Counted from the stretch's first letter, positions 1 through 8,010 are shown. The stretch is DNA of 40,110 bases from Pseudomonas sp. (GCF_028293835.1 NZ_JAQGNX010000052.1:1-40110), one strand, 5' to 3'. Numbers and translations: made by a program. The notes: a model not told the origin generated them from the sequence alone.

Positions 1-1
1 T

Positions 2-1126
2 AAGAATCAGAAAACAGCACGCATAGAACCAAATTTGCGAAAAATTAACAAAGCCGGTGATACAGAACCGCTCTCAAGCGGTTGCGTTACTTACTTGGCT
101 TCACTGCCACTACCAACGGAGACGGCCGGTTGTTGTCCGTATATTGGTGAGCTTAATGACACATATATGGATTTTGGGCTGGGTTTGCCAAAGGCGTTTT
201 CTTGGCAATATACTTTCGGGTTACCGCTAAACGCCTTTATTCTTTTTACAGTTCTCCTCCCGTTAGCTTGTGGGTTAATCGGGTTGATGATCGGTTACAG
301 CGCCAGCGAGGCATGGGCGTTTATTGTAGGGGTTAGAAATGAACTTTTCAGCCTTTCGTTAGGTGTTAGTCTGTTTGCTTTAGCCTTGAGCCTCCTCATC
401 TGGTTCTACGTCCACAACAAATACGAAGAAATCATCCCCACTCGCTTCAACCGTCAACGCCGCGAAGTTTGCTTCATGCCCGAAGATTACGAGGCCCCTG
501 TCTTCGTTCCTTGGGAATCCTTATCCGCCTGGGTCATCGAAGCCCAAGGCGCTAGGCCACACGGTGTTCAGCGCCAATACGGCATGGGTTTCGGGTTTTT
601 CTACGACGACCGTGTGGTCAGTATGGAATTCGCCTGCCCCGCGTTGCCCATTGCCATCAGCAACTGGGAAGCGATCCGCGCTTACATGGAATACGAAGTC
701 CATACCTTAAAAGAGATTACCGACCCGCTGGACTTGCAAGGCCCGGACGACCCGCCCCATGAAGGCATGCACACTTTCCGCAACGCCCGCGCCCGGTTGC
801 ATCAGCAAATCCGCGATAAACAGCGGGGTTGGGTGTATGGATTTTTCTGGTACCTGTATCACGTCATGACGTTCTGGACGCTGCCGTTTTGGCTGTGTGA
901 ATGGGAAGTCGGCCGCGTCAAACGCATGGCCCGTAAAGCGTTGCCCGACGCCATGCGCGAATGGTCAGAACCTTTACCCAAAACCCAATGGGCCAAGCCC
1001 AGCCCGGAACTTCTGCGCCTTAGCGCCAAAGTCAAAGCCCTGCACAAGCGCAACCCGCGTCGTTCGATTACCGGGATATTTGCTGAGGTCTACGGCACCG
1101 AAGATACCGAGAGGCAGCAGGCGTGA
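2..1126 (+). CDS. DUF6708-like membrane protein, probably 5'-truncated by the window
   Basis: The frame is open to the left edge (no stop from base 2), so the true start may lie outside; in-window candidates are TTG at 35 and ATG at 167. The protein has two hydrophobic segments early on (about residues 60-85 and 103-122 counted from TTG 35). A cytoplasmic stretch follows that opens with PTRFNRQRREVCF and contains VPWESLSAWV and ISNWEAIRAYMEY. A third hydrophobic stretch holds WVYGFFWYLYHVMTFWTLPFW near residue 275. This pattern matches what I recall of DUF6708 membrane proteins, which often accompany type VI secretion effectors in Pseudomonas; that link is inference. The first ~440 bases are clearly poorer in GC than the rest of the gene and use TTT/TTA codons freely. 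No function is assigned. Confidence 0.7.
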   Translation, partial: KNQKTARIEPNLRKINKAGDTEPLSSGCVTYLASLPLPTETAGCCPYIGELNDTYMDFGLGLPKAFSWQYTFGLPLNAFILFTVLLPLACGLIGLMIGYSASEAWAFIVGVRNELFSLSLGVSLFALALSLLIWFYVHNKYEEIIPTRFNRQRREVCFMPEDYEAPVFVPWESLSAWVIEAQGARPHGVQRQYGMGFGFFYDDRVVSMEFACPALPIAISNWEAIRAYMEYEVHTLKEITDPLDLQGPDDPPHEGMHTFRNARARLHQQIRDKQRGWVYGFFWYLYHVMTFWTLPFWLCEWEVGRVKRMARKALPDAMREWSEPLPKTQWAKPSPELLRLSAKVKALHKRNPRRSITGIFAEVYGTEDTERQQA

Positions 1127-1442
1127 CGATCAGTTCGACTGTTCCGACAAGTGCAGATTCGGGGCGCACGCGGGGTTGGGAAAAGCTCAAATTCCGGTGG
1201 GAGCGAACTTGTTCGCGAAGGTCTTTCAGGCGCGGAGGTGTATCACGTATACCGAGCCAGCTTCGCCGTGAACAAGTTCCCTTCCACCGAGGTCTTGGTA
1301 TGGCATTGGAACTGGGGCGGTTCCCAGTCCCGGCGAGCAACGTGTTGGGGATGGGTGGCGCCTGATCCACCGCTCTCGTCCGTAAACCAGCGCCAACAGG
1401 GATCCGGGTAATGTCCTGCGTAGGCGCTACCGCAGCGCTTAA
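1127..1442. other. Intergenic region between convergent genes, with a REP doublet
   Basis: This 316-base stretch lies between two convergent genes. It holds a REP doublet (1197-1287) and a small imperfect hairpin at 1416-1435 (CTGCGTAG / CTACcGCAG). The hairpin lies 7 bases beyond the stop of the HD-domain gene on the minus strand and has no T run. Short ORFs in the region read through the REP element and look like noise. Confidence 0.6.
1197..1287. repeat. REP doublet (REPIN-like), GCGAACTTGTTCGC subtype
   Basis: The left arm GTGGGAGCGAACTTGTTCGC starts at 1197. An inverted, slightly degenerate copy (CTTCGCCGTGAACAAGTTCC..) runs to 1287, so the arms face each other about 40 bases apart. This is the layout of Pseudomonas REP sequences paired as REPINs. 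It sits between two stop codons, where such elements usually lie. The right arm carries mismatches, so this copy looks decayed. Confidence 0.8.
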
Positions 1443-2096
1443 TCAATCAGCCCCTGTCTCATCCATGAACTCATCCAGAAACCGCTTCAACCGCTCATGT
1501 CTCAATCCTGCAATTCGCCTCCCGGTCGGGGTCTGAAACCCATCGGCCAAGTGCAATAGCTTGGTATGAAAGTGATCAAGGGCGTAGCGTTTTTCATCCA
1601 GTTCCCGATATTGGGCGGCGGGGTCCAGGGCGTTGTACATGGCACTGCCCATGCGCCCGGCGGTGTAGAAACAGCGGGCGACGCCGAGCATGCCGATGGC
1701 GTCCAGGCGGTCGGCGTCCTGGACGATTTTCGCCTCCAGGGTGACTGGAGTGATGGCGGCTGAAAAACTGTGCGCCTCCACGGCATGGGCGACGTCATGG
1801 ATTCTAGCTTGGGGCCAGCCCAGCGCCTTCAGCAAAGACGAGGCTTTTTCAGCGGCCAGTCGAGAGGCACTGGACCTTAATGGCGAGTTCTTCTCCACTG
1901 AAACGCAGTCGTGCAACAAAGTGGCGGCCAGCAGCACTTCAAGATCACCGCCTTCTTCTCGATGAATCGCGCGGACGTTCGCCCACACCCGATACAGGTG
2001 CGAAATATCGTGGGAACCGTCTGACTGGCTTTGGTCCGCTTCAGCCAGCAGGGTCTCGGCCAGCGGTTGGAAAGGAAAGAAGGGCGTAGCAGTCAT
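1443..2096 (-). CDS. HD-domain metal-dependent phosphohydrolase
   Basis: A 217-aa soluble protein of the HD superfamily, close to the YedJ-like group. Visible metal ligands are H33 in the HDISHLYRV stretch, the H62-D63 doublet in LLHDC, H109 in EAHSF, and the DADRLDAIG motif (D127/D129). HD proteins of this size hydrolyse phosphoesters, often of nucleotides; the substrate cannot be told here. The ATG at 2096 is chosen because GGAG lies 6 bases upstream. The longer reading from TTG 2108 would use that ribosome site as codons. The gene ends convergent with the DUF6708-like gene and is followed upstream by the LysR gene on the same strand, 39 bases away. It may therefore be cotranscribed with the regulator. 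Confidence 0.85.
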   Translation of the reverse strand: MTATPFFPFQPLAETLLAEADQSQSDGSHDISHLYRVWANVRAIHREEGGDLEVLLAATLLHDCVSVEKNSPLRSSASRLAAEKASSLLKALGWPQARIHDVAHAVEAHSFSAAITPVTLEAKIVQDADRLDAIGMLGVARCFYTAGRMGSAMYNALDPAAQYRELDEKRYALDHFHTKLLHLADGFQTPTGRRIAGLRHERLKRFLDEFMDETGAD

Positions 2097-2135
2097 TGAT
2101 GACTCCAATCAAAACGAAAACAGCGATCCATACCG

Positions 2136-3008
2136 TCAGAGCCGCGCCCAGAAATCCTCAGCGAAATCGCTCAAAGCGGCGTTGGGTCGGAACAGGCGAA
2201 TTTCCACGGGAATGTCCCAGTGCTCATCCAGGGCTCGCACCAGTTTGCCGCTGGCGATCTCCGCCTCGGCCAAGGTTCGTGGTAGCCAGGCAATGCCTTT
2301 ACCCTGCAATGCCATGGACAACAAGACAGCGGCCAAATGCGAACTGAAAACGGTATTTAACGCTGGCGGAGACTGCTCGCTGTGTAAGCGTGCGCCCACG
2401 ATCCGGCCCAAACCGGACTCTGCGGTGTAGGCCAGATGCTCAAACGGGTCATTATTCTCACCCAAAACAGCAGCGTCGTGGGCGCGCAACGGGATCAGCA
2501 CATCGCCGCCCACCGCTTTGGAATGGAACTGGTCTGCTGCGAAACGCGGCGGAACATCGGGGTGTTGATGGCACAGTAAAAACTGAGCCTCGCCATGCAA
2601 CAGCATCTGCTCGCAGACCATCATGCTGTCCGACAGCAGGCGAATAGCTTCTATGGGCGTGCCACGCTCGATGCTCCTGATCCAACCGGGAAAGAAGGTG
2701 AACGACAATGAATGGGTAGCGGCAAAGTGCAATGTGCGTACTTGCTTACCGGCCACCTCCCGGGCATCCAGGCGCATTTGATACAAGCGCCGGGTCATTT
2801 CCTGAGCGCTGGCCAACATATGTTTACCGGCCTCGGTCAAGGCTGCGCCTTGGGTCGTGCGTTCAAACAAGTCGACCCCAACCCAGTTTTCCAGCGCGCG
2901 TATCCGCCGGCTAAACGCCGGTTGCGTCACGTGTCGCAGCTCAGCGGCGCGGGAAAAATTCCCGCTGTCCGCAAGCGCGTTAAAATCTTCCAGCCACACC
3001 AATTCCAT
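2136..3008 (-). CDS. LysR-family regulator, probably of D-tartrate use
   Basis: A 290-aa LysR-type regulator. The winged helix-turn-helix is residues 1-60, with the recognition region FSRAAELRHVTQPAFSRRI at about 18-36 and the usual ALENWVGVDLFER after it. The effector-binding domain fills the rest. It is divergent from the tartrate dehydratase gene with a 110-base gap, the normal arrangement for a LysR regulator and its target. A perfect ATGC-N7-GCAT site of T-N11-A type lies at 3013-3027, immediately upstream of its own start and suited to autorepression. The ligand is probably D-tartrate or a related dicarboxylate; that is inferred from position only. Confidence 0.88.
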   Translation of the reverse strand: MELVWLEDFNALADSGNFSRAAELRHVTQPAFSRRIRALENWVGVDLFERTTQGAALTEAGKHMLASAQEMTRRLYQMRLDAREVAGKQVRTLHFAATHSLSFTFFPGWIRSIERGTPIEAIRLLSDSMMVCEQMLLHGEAQFLLCHQHPDVPPRFAADQFHSKAVGGDVLIPLRAHDAAVLGENNDPFEHLAYTAESGLGRIVGARLHSEQSPPALNTVFSSHLAAVLLSMALQGKGIAWLPRTLAEAEIASGKLVRALDEHWDIPVEIRLFRPNAALSDFAEDFWARL

Positions 3009-3012
3009 TGCA

Positions 3013-3027
3013 ATGCCGTTCCTGCAT
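3013..3027. promoter_or_regulatory. Candidate LysR box (ATGC-N7-GCAT)
   Basis: A perfect 4+4 inverted repeat with a 7-base spacer has the T-N11-A spacing of LysR-type operators. It begins 5 bases upstream of the LysR start codon and lies about 90 bases upstream of tarD. A bound regulator would cover the LysR leader and could activate tarD. No clear -35/-10 pair was found for tarD. Confidence 0.5.
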
Positions 3028-3118
3028 GAAGTGCGGTGTTTTTAGCATTGGCCGCGCTGTAACGCCAGTTCTAGAGTGGCGACCTGCTTGAACTAATCAC
3101 TAAGAGAGGACTCACCCC

Positions 3119-4291
3119 ATGCGTATCGTGGACATTCGCGAGAAGACGGTTTCCATCGCATCCCCTATTGCCAACGCTTACATCGACTTTTCCAAGATGA
3201 CCTGCTCGGTAGTTGCGGTTGTTACCGACGTGATACGTGATGGCAAGCCTGTTATCGGTTACGGCTTCAACTCCAACGGTCGTTACGGGCAGGGCGCGTT
3301 GATGCGTGACCGCTTTCTCGCGCGCGTGTTGGAAGCCGACCCTGAAAGCCTGATAGACAAAGAACGCGACAACCTCGACCCGTTCGCCATCTGGAAAGCC
3401 CTGATGACCAACGAGAAGCCAGGCGGCCACGGTGAGCGCTCGGTCGCCGTCGGCACCATCGACATGGCGGTGTGGGACGCAGTAGCCAAAATTGAAGGCA
3501 AACCGTTGTACCGCGTACTGGCCGACCGTTATCGCGGCGGCGTTGCCGATGAAAAAGTCTGGGTGTATGCGGCTGGCGGCTATTACTATCCTGGCAAAGA
3601 CCAAACCAAGCTGCAGGCAGAAATGCGCAGCTACCTGGACCGCGGCTACGATGTAGTGAAAATGAAGATCGGTGCCGTGTCGCTGGACGAAGACCTGCGC
3701 CGTATCGAAGCCGTGCTGGAAGTGGTGGGTGATGGTAAGCGTCTGGCCGTCGATGCCAACGGCCGTTTCGACCTGAAAACCGCCGTGGCCTACGCCGAAG
3801 CGATCAAGCCGTACAATCTGTTCTGGTATGAAGAGGCGGGCGATCCGCTGGATTATGCATTGCAAGCCGAGCTCGCCAATCACTACGACCTGCCAATGGC
3901 CACCGGTGAAAACCTGTTCTCCCATCAAGATGCTCGAAACTTGCTGCGTCATGGCGGCATGCGTCCAGACCGCGATTTCCTGCAATTCGACTGCGCGCTG
4001 TCCTACGGGTTAGTGGAATATTTGCGCACCCTGGAAGTGATGGAAGAAATGGGCTGGTCGTCACGTCGTGTCGTACCCCACGGCGGTCATCAGATGTCGC
4101 TGAACATCGCTGCGGGTCTGCATTTGGGCGGTAACGAATCCTACCCTGACGTGTTCCAGCCATTCGGTGGTTTCGCCGATGGCATTCGCGTCGAAAACGG
4201 TTACGTAGGTTTGCCGGACATTCCAGGCGTGGGCTTTGAAGCCAAAGCTGCGTTGTACGAAGTAATGCGCGAGTTGGGCGAACGCGCCTGA
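3119..4291 (+). CDS. tarD: D(-)-tartrate dehydratase (enolase superfamily)
   Basis: A 390-aa enolase-superfamily enzyme that dehydrates D(-)-tartrate, giving oxaloacetate after tautomerisation. It resembles the Bradyrhizobium enzyme along its whole length as I recall that sequence, including ANAYIDFSKMT, GYGFNSNGRYGQG, NEKPGGHGERSVAVGTIDMAVWDA and YAAGGYYYPGK. Catalytic residues are in register: the KxK pair K181/K183 in VKMKIG, metal ligands D212 (VDAN), E238 (WYEE) and E264 (TGEN), and H321 in PHGGHQMS. The start has GAGAGGA upstream at good spacing. A LysR gene is divergent and a dicarboxylate symporter follows 113 bases downstream, so uptake and breakdown sit together. Confidence 0.93.
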   Translation: MRIVDIREKTVSIASPIANAYIDFSKMTCSVVAVVTDVIRDGKPVIGYGFNSNGRYGQGALMRDRFLARVLEADPESLIDKERDNLDPFAIWKALMTNEKPGGHGERSVAVGTIDMAVWDAVAKIEGKPLYRVLADRYRGGVADEKVWVYAAGGYYYPGKDQTKLQAEMRSYLDRGYDVVKMKIGAVSLDEDLRRIEAVLEVVGDGKRLAVDANGRFDLKTAVAYAEAIKPYNLFWYEEAGDPLDYALQAELANHYDLPMATGENLFSHQDARNLLRHGGMRPDRDFLQFDCALSYGLVEYLRTLEVMEEMGWSSRRVVPHGGHQMSLNIAAGLHLGGNESYPDVFQPFGGFADGIRVENGYVGLPDIPGVGFEAKAALYEVMRELGERA

Positions 4292-4315
4292 TAGCACAAA
4301 ATTTTTGAGTTCGCG

Positions 4316-4342
4316 GCTCGATCCCTGCTTTCAGGGTCGAGC
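4316..4342 (+). other. Intercistronic hairpin after tarD
   Basis: GCTCGAtCCCTG and CAGGGTCGAGC pair around a CTTT loop with one bulged base. No T run follows, so it is more likely an attenuating or mRNA-stabilising stem between tarD and the symporter gene than a full terminator. Confidence 0.45.
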
Positions 4343-4404
4343 TGCACTGCTTTCCCGGAAGGCTAACTGCTTCCTCATAAAAATATAATAGTGAGGTACA
4401 CCCC

Positions 4405-5736
4405 GTGGATACTGCTTCAACCCGCTGGTACAGCCAACTTTACATCCAAGTGCTGATAGGCATCGTCATTGGTGGCGCTATTGGTTTTTTCGTTCCTGAC
4501 ATAGGCGCCAAGCTGCAACCCCTGGCCGATGGCTTCATCAAACTGATCAAAATGCTTTTGGCACCGATTATTTTCGGCACCGTGGTGGTGGGCATCGCCA
4601 AAATGGGCAGCGTTAAAGAAGTCGGGCGCATTGGCACCAAGGCCCTGATCTACTTTGAAGTGATGTCGACACTGGCGCTGGTCATTGGCCTGGTAGTGGT
4701 GAACGTGCTCAAGCCAGGTGTCGGCATGAACGTCGACGTCAGCACCATTAACGGCAGCGCGATCGCCAACTATACCCATGCCGCTGCAGCGCAAGGCGGC
4801 ATCGTTCAGTTTTTCCTCGATATTATTCCTTCGACGCTGTTTGACGCTTTTGCCAAGGGCGCCATGCTGCAGGTGATTCTGGTCTCGGTGTTGATGGGCA
4901 TCGCATTGGTGCAACTTGGCGAAACCGGCAAGCCGCTGGTGTCGGTCATCGACATGCTGCTGCAATGCCTGTTCCGCATCGTTGCCATGGTGATGCGCCT
5001 GGCGCCGTTGGGCGCAGGCGCGGGCATGGCGTTCACCATCGGCAAATACGGAATCGGTACGCTGTTGTCGCTGGGGCAGTTGTTGGTCGCGTTGTACCTG
5101 ACCACGTTGATTTTCATTGTGGTGATTCTCGGCACCGTAGCGCGGTGGTCGGGTTTGCCGCTGTTGCAGTTCTTGCGTTACTTCAAGGACGAAATTCTGG
5201 TGACGTTGGGCACGTGTTCAACCGAAGCGGTATTGCCACGCATGATGGTCAAGCTAGAAGCGCTGGGCTGTGAAAAGTCCATCGTGGGCCTGGTCTTGCC
5301 TACTGGCTACACCTTCAACTCTGACGGCACTTGTATTTACCTGACCATGGCCGCGATCTTCGTCGCTCAAGCCACTAACACCCCATTAAGCCTGATGGAT
5401 CAAATGGTGGTGCTGGGCGTCTTGTTATTGACCTCAAAAGGCTCGGCTGGCGTAGCGGGGGCGGGTTTTGTCACCCTGGCGGCGACCTTGTCGGTGATCC
5501 ACGCTATTCCCCTGGTGGGCCTGGTGCTATTGCTTGGGGTTGACCGTTTCCTCAATGAAGCGCGTGCGGTGACTAACCTGATCGGCAATGGCATCGGCAC
5601 TATCGCGATTGCCAAATGGGACGGTTCGTTCGACCAGGCCAAGGCTAAGCGGGCGCTACAAGCGATGAATGACAATAGGCTTGAGTCCGTTATCACTGGT
5701 ACGAAGGCGCCGCTGCAAGCCGATAAAGTCATCTGA
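4405..5736 (+). CDS. DctA-type C4-dicarboxylate symporter, likely tartrate uptake
   Basis: A 443-aa inner-membrane carrier of the dicarboxylate/amino acid:cation symporter family, of usual length. Family signatures are present: LIKMLLAPIIFGTVV near residue 50, LGTCSTEAVLPRMM in the first re-entrant region, GYTFNSDGTCIYLTMAAIFVAQ, and LTSKGSAGVAGAGFV in the second re-entrant loop. The start is GTG at 4405 with TGAGG about 8 bases upstream; there is no better ATG. Known members take up succinate, fumarate, malate or glutamate. The position behind D-tartrate dehydratase suggests tartrate as the physiological substrate, which is inference. A second, housekeeping dctA would be expected elsewhere in the genome. 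Confidence 0.9.
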   Translation: MDTASTRWYSQLYIQVLIGIVIGGAIGFFVPDIGAKLQPLADGFIKLIKMLLAPIIFGTVVVGIAKMGSVKEVGRIGTKALIYFEVMSTLALVIGLVVVNVLKPGVGMNVDVSTINGSAIANYTHAAAAQGGIVQFFLDIIPSTLFDAFAKGAMLQVILVSVLMGIALVQLGETGKPLVSVIDMLLQCLFRIVAMVMRLAPLGAGAGMAFTIGKYGIGTLLSLGQLLVALYLTTLIFIVVILGTVARWSGLPLLQFLRYFKDEILVTLGTCSTEAVLPRMMVKLEALGCEKSIVGLVLPTGYTFNSDGTCIYLTMAAIFVAQATNTPLSLMDQMVVLGVLLLTSKGSAGVAGAGFVTLAATLSVIHAIPLVGLVLLLGVDRFLNEARAVTNLIGNGIGTIAIAKWDGSFDQAKAKRALQAMNDNRLESVITGTKAPLQADKVI

Positions 5737-5743
5737 CAGAAAT

Positions 5744-5767
5744 CGGTGCGGTATAAAAACCGCACCG
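5744..5767 (+). terminator. Hairpin downstream of the symporter gene
   Basis: CGGTGCGGT and ACCGCACCG form a perfect 9-bp stem with a 6-base loop, 7 bases after the stop codon. The position and GC-rich stem fit a transcription terminator, but no T run follows. Confidence 0.5.
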
Positions 5768-5850
5768 GTCGTCGCCAAATTGGATCCTATTTGCAACGAG
5801 CTGACGAGAGCGCAGTCGAAAGTATTCAATCGACTATCAGAAGCAGTCAA

Positions 5851-6093
5851 ATGGATATGGCTCACCGGACGTTTTCGAACGTTTACCGGGGGCAAGTGAT
5901 CGATGTTTTGGTCCTGTGCCCGCCAGGCGTTCTCGACATTGCAGATTTCATCGTCCAGGTAACCGTGACGCGGCACCAAATGCCCGCGTCGCCAACCATC
6001 AAGGTCTGCGGCCGTGGTTACGAGTCGTTCGACGAAGCCCATCACGCCGGCATTCTGATCGGTCAGGGAATGATTGACAGCCTTTCACACTAA
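5851..6093 (+). CDS. Small hypothetical protein
   Basis: An 80-aa reading frame starting at ATG 5851 (or ATG 5857). The protein runs YRGQVIDVLVL..., an FIVQVTVTRH strand, then GRGYESFDEAHHAGILIGQGMID. That is a beta-strand-rich half followed by a helix with an A...G...ID ending. This is the look of several small uncharacterised Pseudomonas proteins. No strong ribosome site is visible, and the frame is also open further upstream to ATG 5746, across the terminator-like hairpin. Opposite-strand ORFs here have no plausible fold. I do not recognise a function. Confidence 0.5.
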   Translation: MDMAHRTFSNVYRGQVIDVLVLCPPGVLDIADFIVQVTVTRHQMPASPTIKVCGRGYESFDEAHHAGILIGQGMIDSLSH

Positions 6094-6222
6094 CCGCAAG
6101 CCGCTGATTGCCAGCACGATTGCCCAACACAATCCTACAAACCTGAACCGCCGTTCCGATCACGGGTGATGTGGCCCTTTGGAGTGCTAAACTCCCGCCA
6201 CTTTATACGCGAGGGAAAAATT

Positions 6223-6549
6223 GTGCGCCCATTGCTCATGGCGGTTGCGGTCTTGATGTTGGCAGGGTGTGGCGAGGGCGCGGCTGATAAGCCAGCCAAG
6301 GTGCAAGCGCCTGGTGTGGTGCAAGTTTCAGGGCCTCAGTGGGACGTTTTGGTTGAAGACCCCAAGGCTGTCAGCGACTTGACGGACAGGCTCATCGAAC
6401 ACGGCTTCCCGTCTTTTGTCGCGGTCCGAGACGGGAAAGAGCGGGTCTTGCTCGGTCCTTTCAGCTCCAAGGCGGCCGCCGAAGAAAAACGCGCGCAGCT
6501 CGCACTGAAAATGAGTTATCAGTCTTCTGTCGTCGATCATAAGTTGTAA
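6223..6549 (+). CDS. SPOR-domain lipoprotein
   Basis: A 108-aa lipoprotein. The GTG at 6223 is chosen because GAGGG lies about 7 bases upstream and the protein then opens with a compact lipoprotein signal, LLMAVAVLMLAGC, whose lipidated cysteine is C16. Residues ~37-106 form one SPOR domain (QWDVLVEDPKAVSDLTDRL..., FVAVRDGKERVLLGPFSSKAAAEEKRAQL). SPOR domains bind denuded peptidoglycan at division sites, so an envelope or septal role is likely. The protein is no longer than signal plus domain. A longer reading from ATG 6166 adds a segment that would spoil the signal peptide. Confidence 0.8.
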   Translation: MRPLLMAVAVLMLAGCGEGAADKPAKVQAPGVVQVSGPQWDVLVEDPKAVSDLTDRLIEHGFPSFVAVRDGKERVLLGPFSSKAAAEEKRAQLALKMSYQSSVVDHKL

Positions 6550-6565
6550 TCCTGTTGCCAACGTG

Positions 6566-6611
6566 TTGGCGAGTGACCTGACGCGGCTTATCAGGCGTGC
6601 CGCCTCGCCAA
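6566..6611. other. Imperfect intergenic hairpin
   Basis: Outer arms TTGGCGAG (6566-6573) and CTCGCCAA (6604-6611) enclose inner arms CCTGA (6577-6581) and TCAGG (6591-6595). It lies 17 bases after the SPOR lipoprotein stop. It may be a terminator or a worn REP-like element; there is no T run. Confidence 0.4.
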
Positions 6612-6700
6612 TGGTCTGTCGGCTCAGTTGTAGCGCGACACATGCTCATGGGTGTGTTATCACCGTCGCTTTGTTAAGCAAGCGACTGCGGGAGTGATTT

Positions 6701-7195
6701 ATGGACGAAGTACAACGGTTAGGCGAGTTGCTCAGCGCCAATCAACGCAACGAAGAACATAAACATCAGCAGTTCCATGCCGACCTGGCACGTTGGGAAT
6801 CAAGCATTCTCAGCTTGTATGAGCAGATAGAAGGCTGGATGGCCCCATTGAAAAGCAGCGGGCAAATGCTGTTTGAATACGAGCCGCACCAGGCTCAGAG
6901 CAAAGGCTACCCGGACGAGAATTCGCCGTTTCACACTCAGCGCATGACGTTGTCATTTGCGGCACGCCAGGTGGTGTTCATACCGGACGCAATGGGTGCG
7001 AAGGGCTTGATTTCGGTCTCGGCGACGGGTCTTAGCGTGCACGCTCAAGAGCAGGTCTCGCTGACCTTGGCTACAGAGGGCGGTGAGTGGCAGATGACTC
7101 GGCGTATTGGCGTGAAAGAATCAGCCACTCACCCGTTCACTGCTGACTATTTTGCCCGCCAGCTGCAAACATTGGTGCCTCAGCACCCGGTCTGA
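6701..7195 (+). CDS. Conserved hypothetical protein
   Basis: A 164-aa soluble protein with a charged helical N-terminus (about residues 1-50, MDEVQRLGELLSANQRNEEH, likely coiled coil). A beta-rich remainder follows: MTLSFAARQVVFIPDAMG, LISVSATGLSVHAQEQVSLTLA, WQMTRRI. It has no signal peptide and no catalytic motif that I recognise. The start has GGGAG about 8 bases upstream. It ends facing the DUF883 gene across a 9-bp inverted repeat. Function unknown. Confidence 0.72.
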   Translation: MDEVQRLGELLSANQRNEEHKHQQFHADLARWESSILSLYEQIEGWMAPLKSSGQMLFEYEPHQAQSKGYPDENSPFHTQRMTLSFAARQVVFIPDAMGAKGLISVSATGLSVHAQEQVSLTLATEGGEWQMTRRIGVKESATHPFTADYFARQLQTLVPQHPV

Positions 7196-7208
7196 GTCGC
7201 TCAAGCCA

Positions 7209-7231
7209 AGCGGTGTGGCCAGCACACCGCT
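7209..7231. terminator. Inverted repeat between convergent genes
   Basis: AGCGGTGTG and CACACCGCT form a perfect 9-bp stem around GCCAG, in the 49-base gap between two convergent stop codons. It suits a bidirectional terminator, though neither side has a strong T run. Confidence 0.6.
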
Positions 7232-7244
7232 ATAAACGGACGAC

Positions 7245-7565
7245 TTACGAGCGACGACCCAGCAGCAAGCCAATCACCAGGCCGAACCCGGCAGAGATTG
7301 CAACGGTCTGCCATGGATGACCGCCAATGTAGTTTTCCGTCGCGTCGACCGCTGGTTGGGTCCGTTCGCGAACTCTGGACACCGAGTCCAGCGCCAGGTT
7401 GAGCTTCTTGCTCAACTGATCACGCAGCGATGCTGCATCGTCACCGACCAGTGCTGCGCTTTCACTGAGCAGTTTGTCTGACTCTTCAATCAGCGCCTGC
7501 AGTTCGCTGAATGCCTGATCCTTAATCTGCTCTGCGGTATTTTGAGCGGCGGTTTTACGGGCCAT
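7245..7565 (-). CDS. DUF883 (ElaB/YqjD-type) inner-membrane anchor protein
   Basis: A 106-aa protein with a long amphipathic helical region (residues ~8-75, EQIKDQAFSELQALIEESDKLL...) followed by the family ending. That ending is a conserved GGHPWQTVAISAGFGLVIGLLLGRRS-type C-terminal membrane helix with glycine spacing and terminal arginines. E. coli relatives ElaB and YqjD are tail-anchored, stationary-phase proteins that associate with ribosomes; whether this one does is unknown. The ATG at 7565 is chosen because GGAAGG lies upstream; the longer frame from 7601 would include that site. It is divergent from an 84-aa hypothetical gene. Confidence 0.88.
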   Translation of the reverse strand: MARKTAAQNTAEQIKDQAFSELQALIEESDKLLSESAALVGDDAASLRDQLSKKLNLALDSVSRVRERTQPAVDATENYIGGHPWQTVAISAGFGLVIGLLLGRRS

Positions 7566-7645
7566 GATGACTTCCTTCCAGTTGATTACGACAGTGAGCA
7601 ATGGAGCGTCAGCGAGCGGAAAAGTTGCAGTGCTTTTTGCTTCTG

Positions 7646-7664
7646 TCCGCCGGGCCGGCAGACA
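7646..7664. promoter_or_regulatory. Imperfect palindrome in a divergent promoter region
   Basis: GTCcGCC-GGGCC-GGCaGAC lies between the divergent DUF883 and 84-aa genes. It could be an operator or simply a GC-rich stem. No bound regulator can be named. Confidence 0.3.
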
Positions 7665-7729
7665 ATATCGCCTCGGAAAGTACCCACGGCAGTGTAAGAT
7701 GCAGTCGTTTTCAGCACAGGTGATTTCCC

Positions 7730-7984
7730 ATGAGCTTTAACTTGGCCAACCGGCCTACCGCTGAGCGCGCGGCGCTTGAAGATGAAAAATCCCGTCTGTT
7801 CGAACTGTGGCAGAGCAATTTGGGCAAAGCCAAGAGCGATGCTGCGCGGCTAATGGGCGAGCGCTCCAAACGCAAAGGCAAATGGTCTGAATGGGTGCGT
7901 TCGGAACTTGATCTCATGTCCCCGCCTGAATACGCGAATATGGTGCGCAGTGAAGTAAACCGCTTGGTCGCTGCCACCAAGTAA
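7730..7984 (+). CDS. Conserved hypothetical protein, 84 aa
   Basis: A short basic, mostly helical protein with the stretch LFELWQSNLGKAKSDAARLMGERSKRKGKWSEWVRSELDLMSPPEY and no signal or membrane segment. The ATG has AGGTGA about 6 bases upstream. Codon use is like the neighbouring genes, which supports a real gene. It could bind nucleic acid, given the KRKGK cluster, but nothing specific shows this. Function unknown. Confidence 0.72.
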   Translation: MSFNLANRPTAERAALEDEKSRLFELWQSNLGKAKSDAARLMGERSKRKGKWSEWVRSELDLMSPPEYANMVRSEVNRLVAATK

Positions 7985-8010
7985 GGGCGTGCAGGCACGT
8001 CCTCGCACTA

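Noticed and set aside
897..1411. Several short plus-strand ORFs overlapping the end of the DUF6708-like gene and the REP doublet
   Set aside because: Their translations contain the REP arms (RVRE, ACSRR type) and nothing conserved.
3071..3985. 304-codon ORF on the minus strand
   Set aside because: It lies opposite tarD, whose catalytic residues are all intact; the antisense reading is an effect of codon bias in GC-rich DNA and its protein has no family features.
7566..7729. AlgU promoter for the DUF883 gene
   Set aside because: CAACTT-N16-TCCAT matches too poorly in both boxes to be listed.
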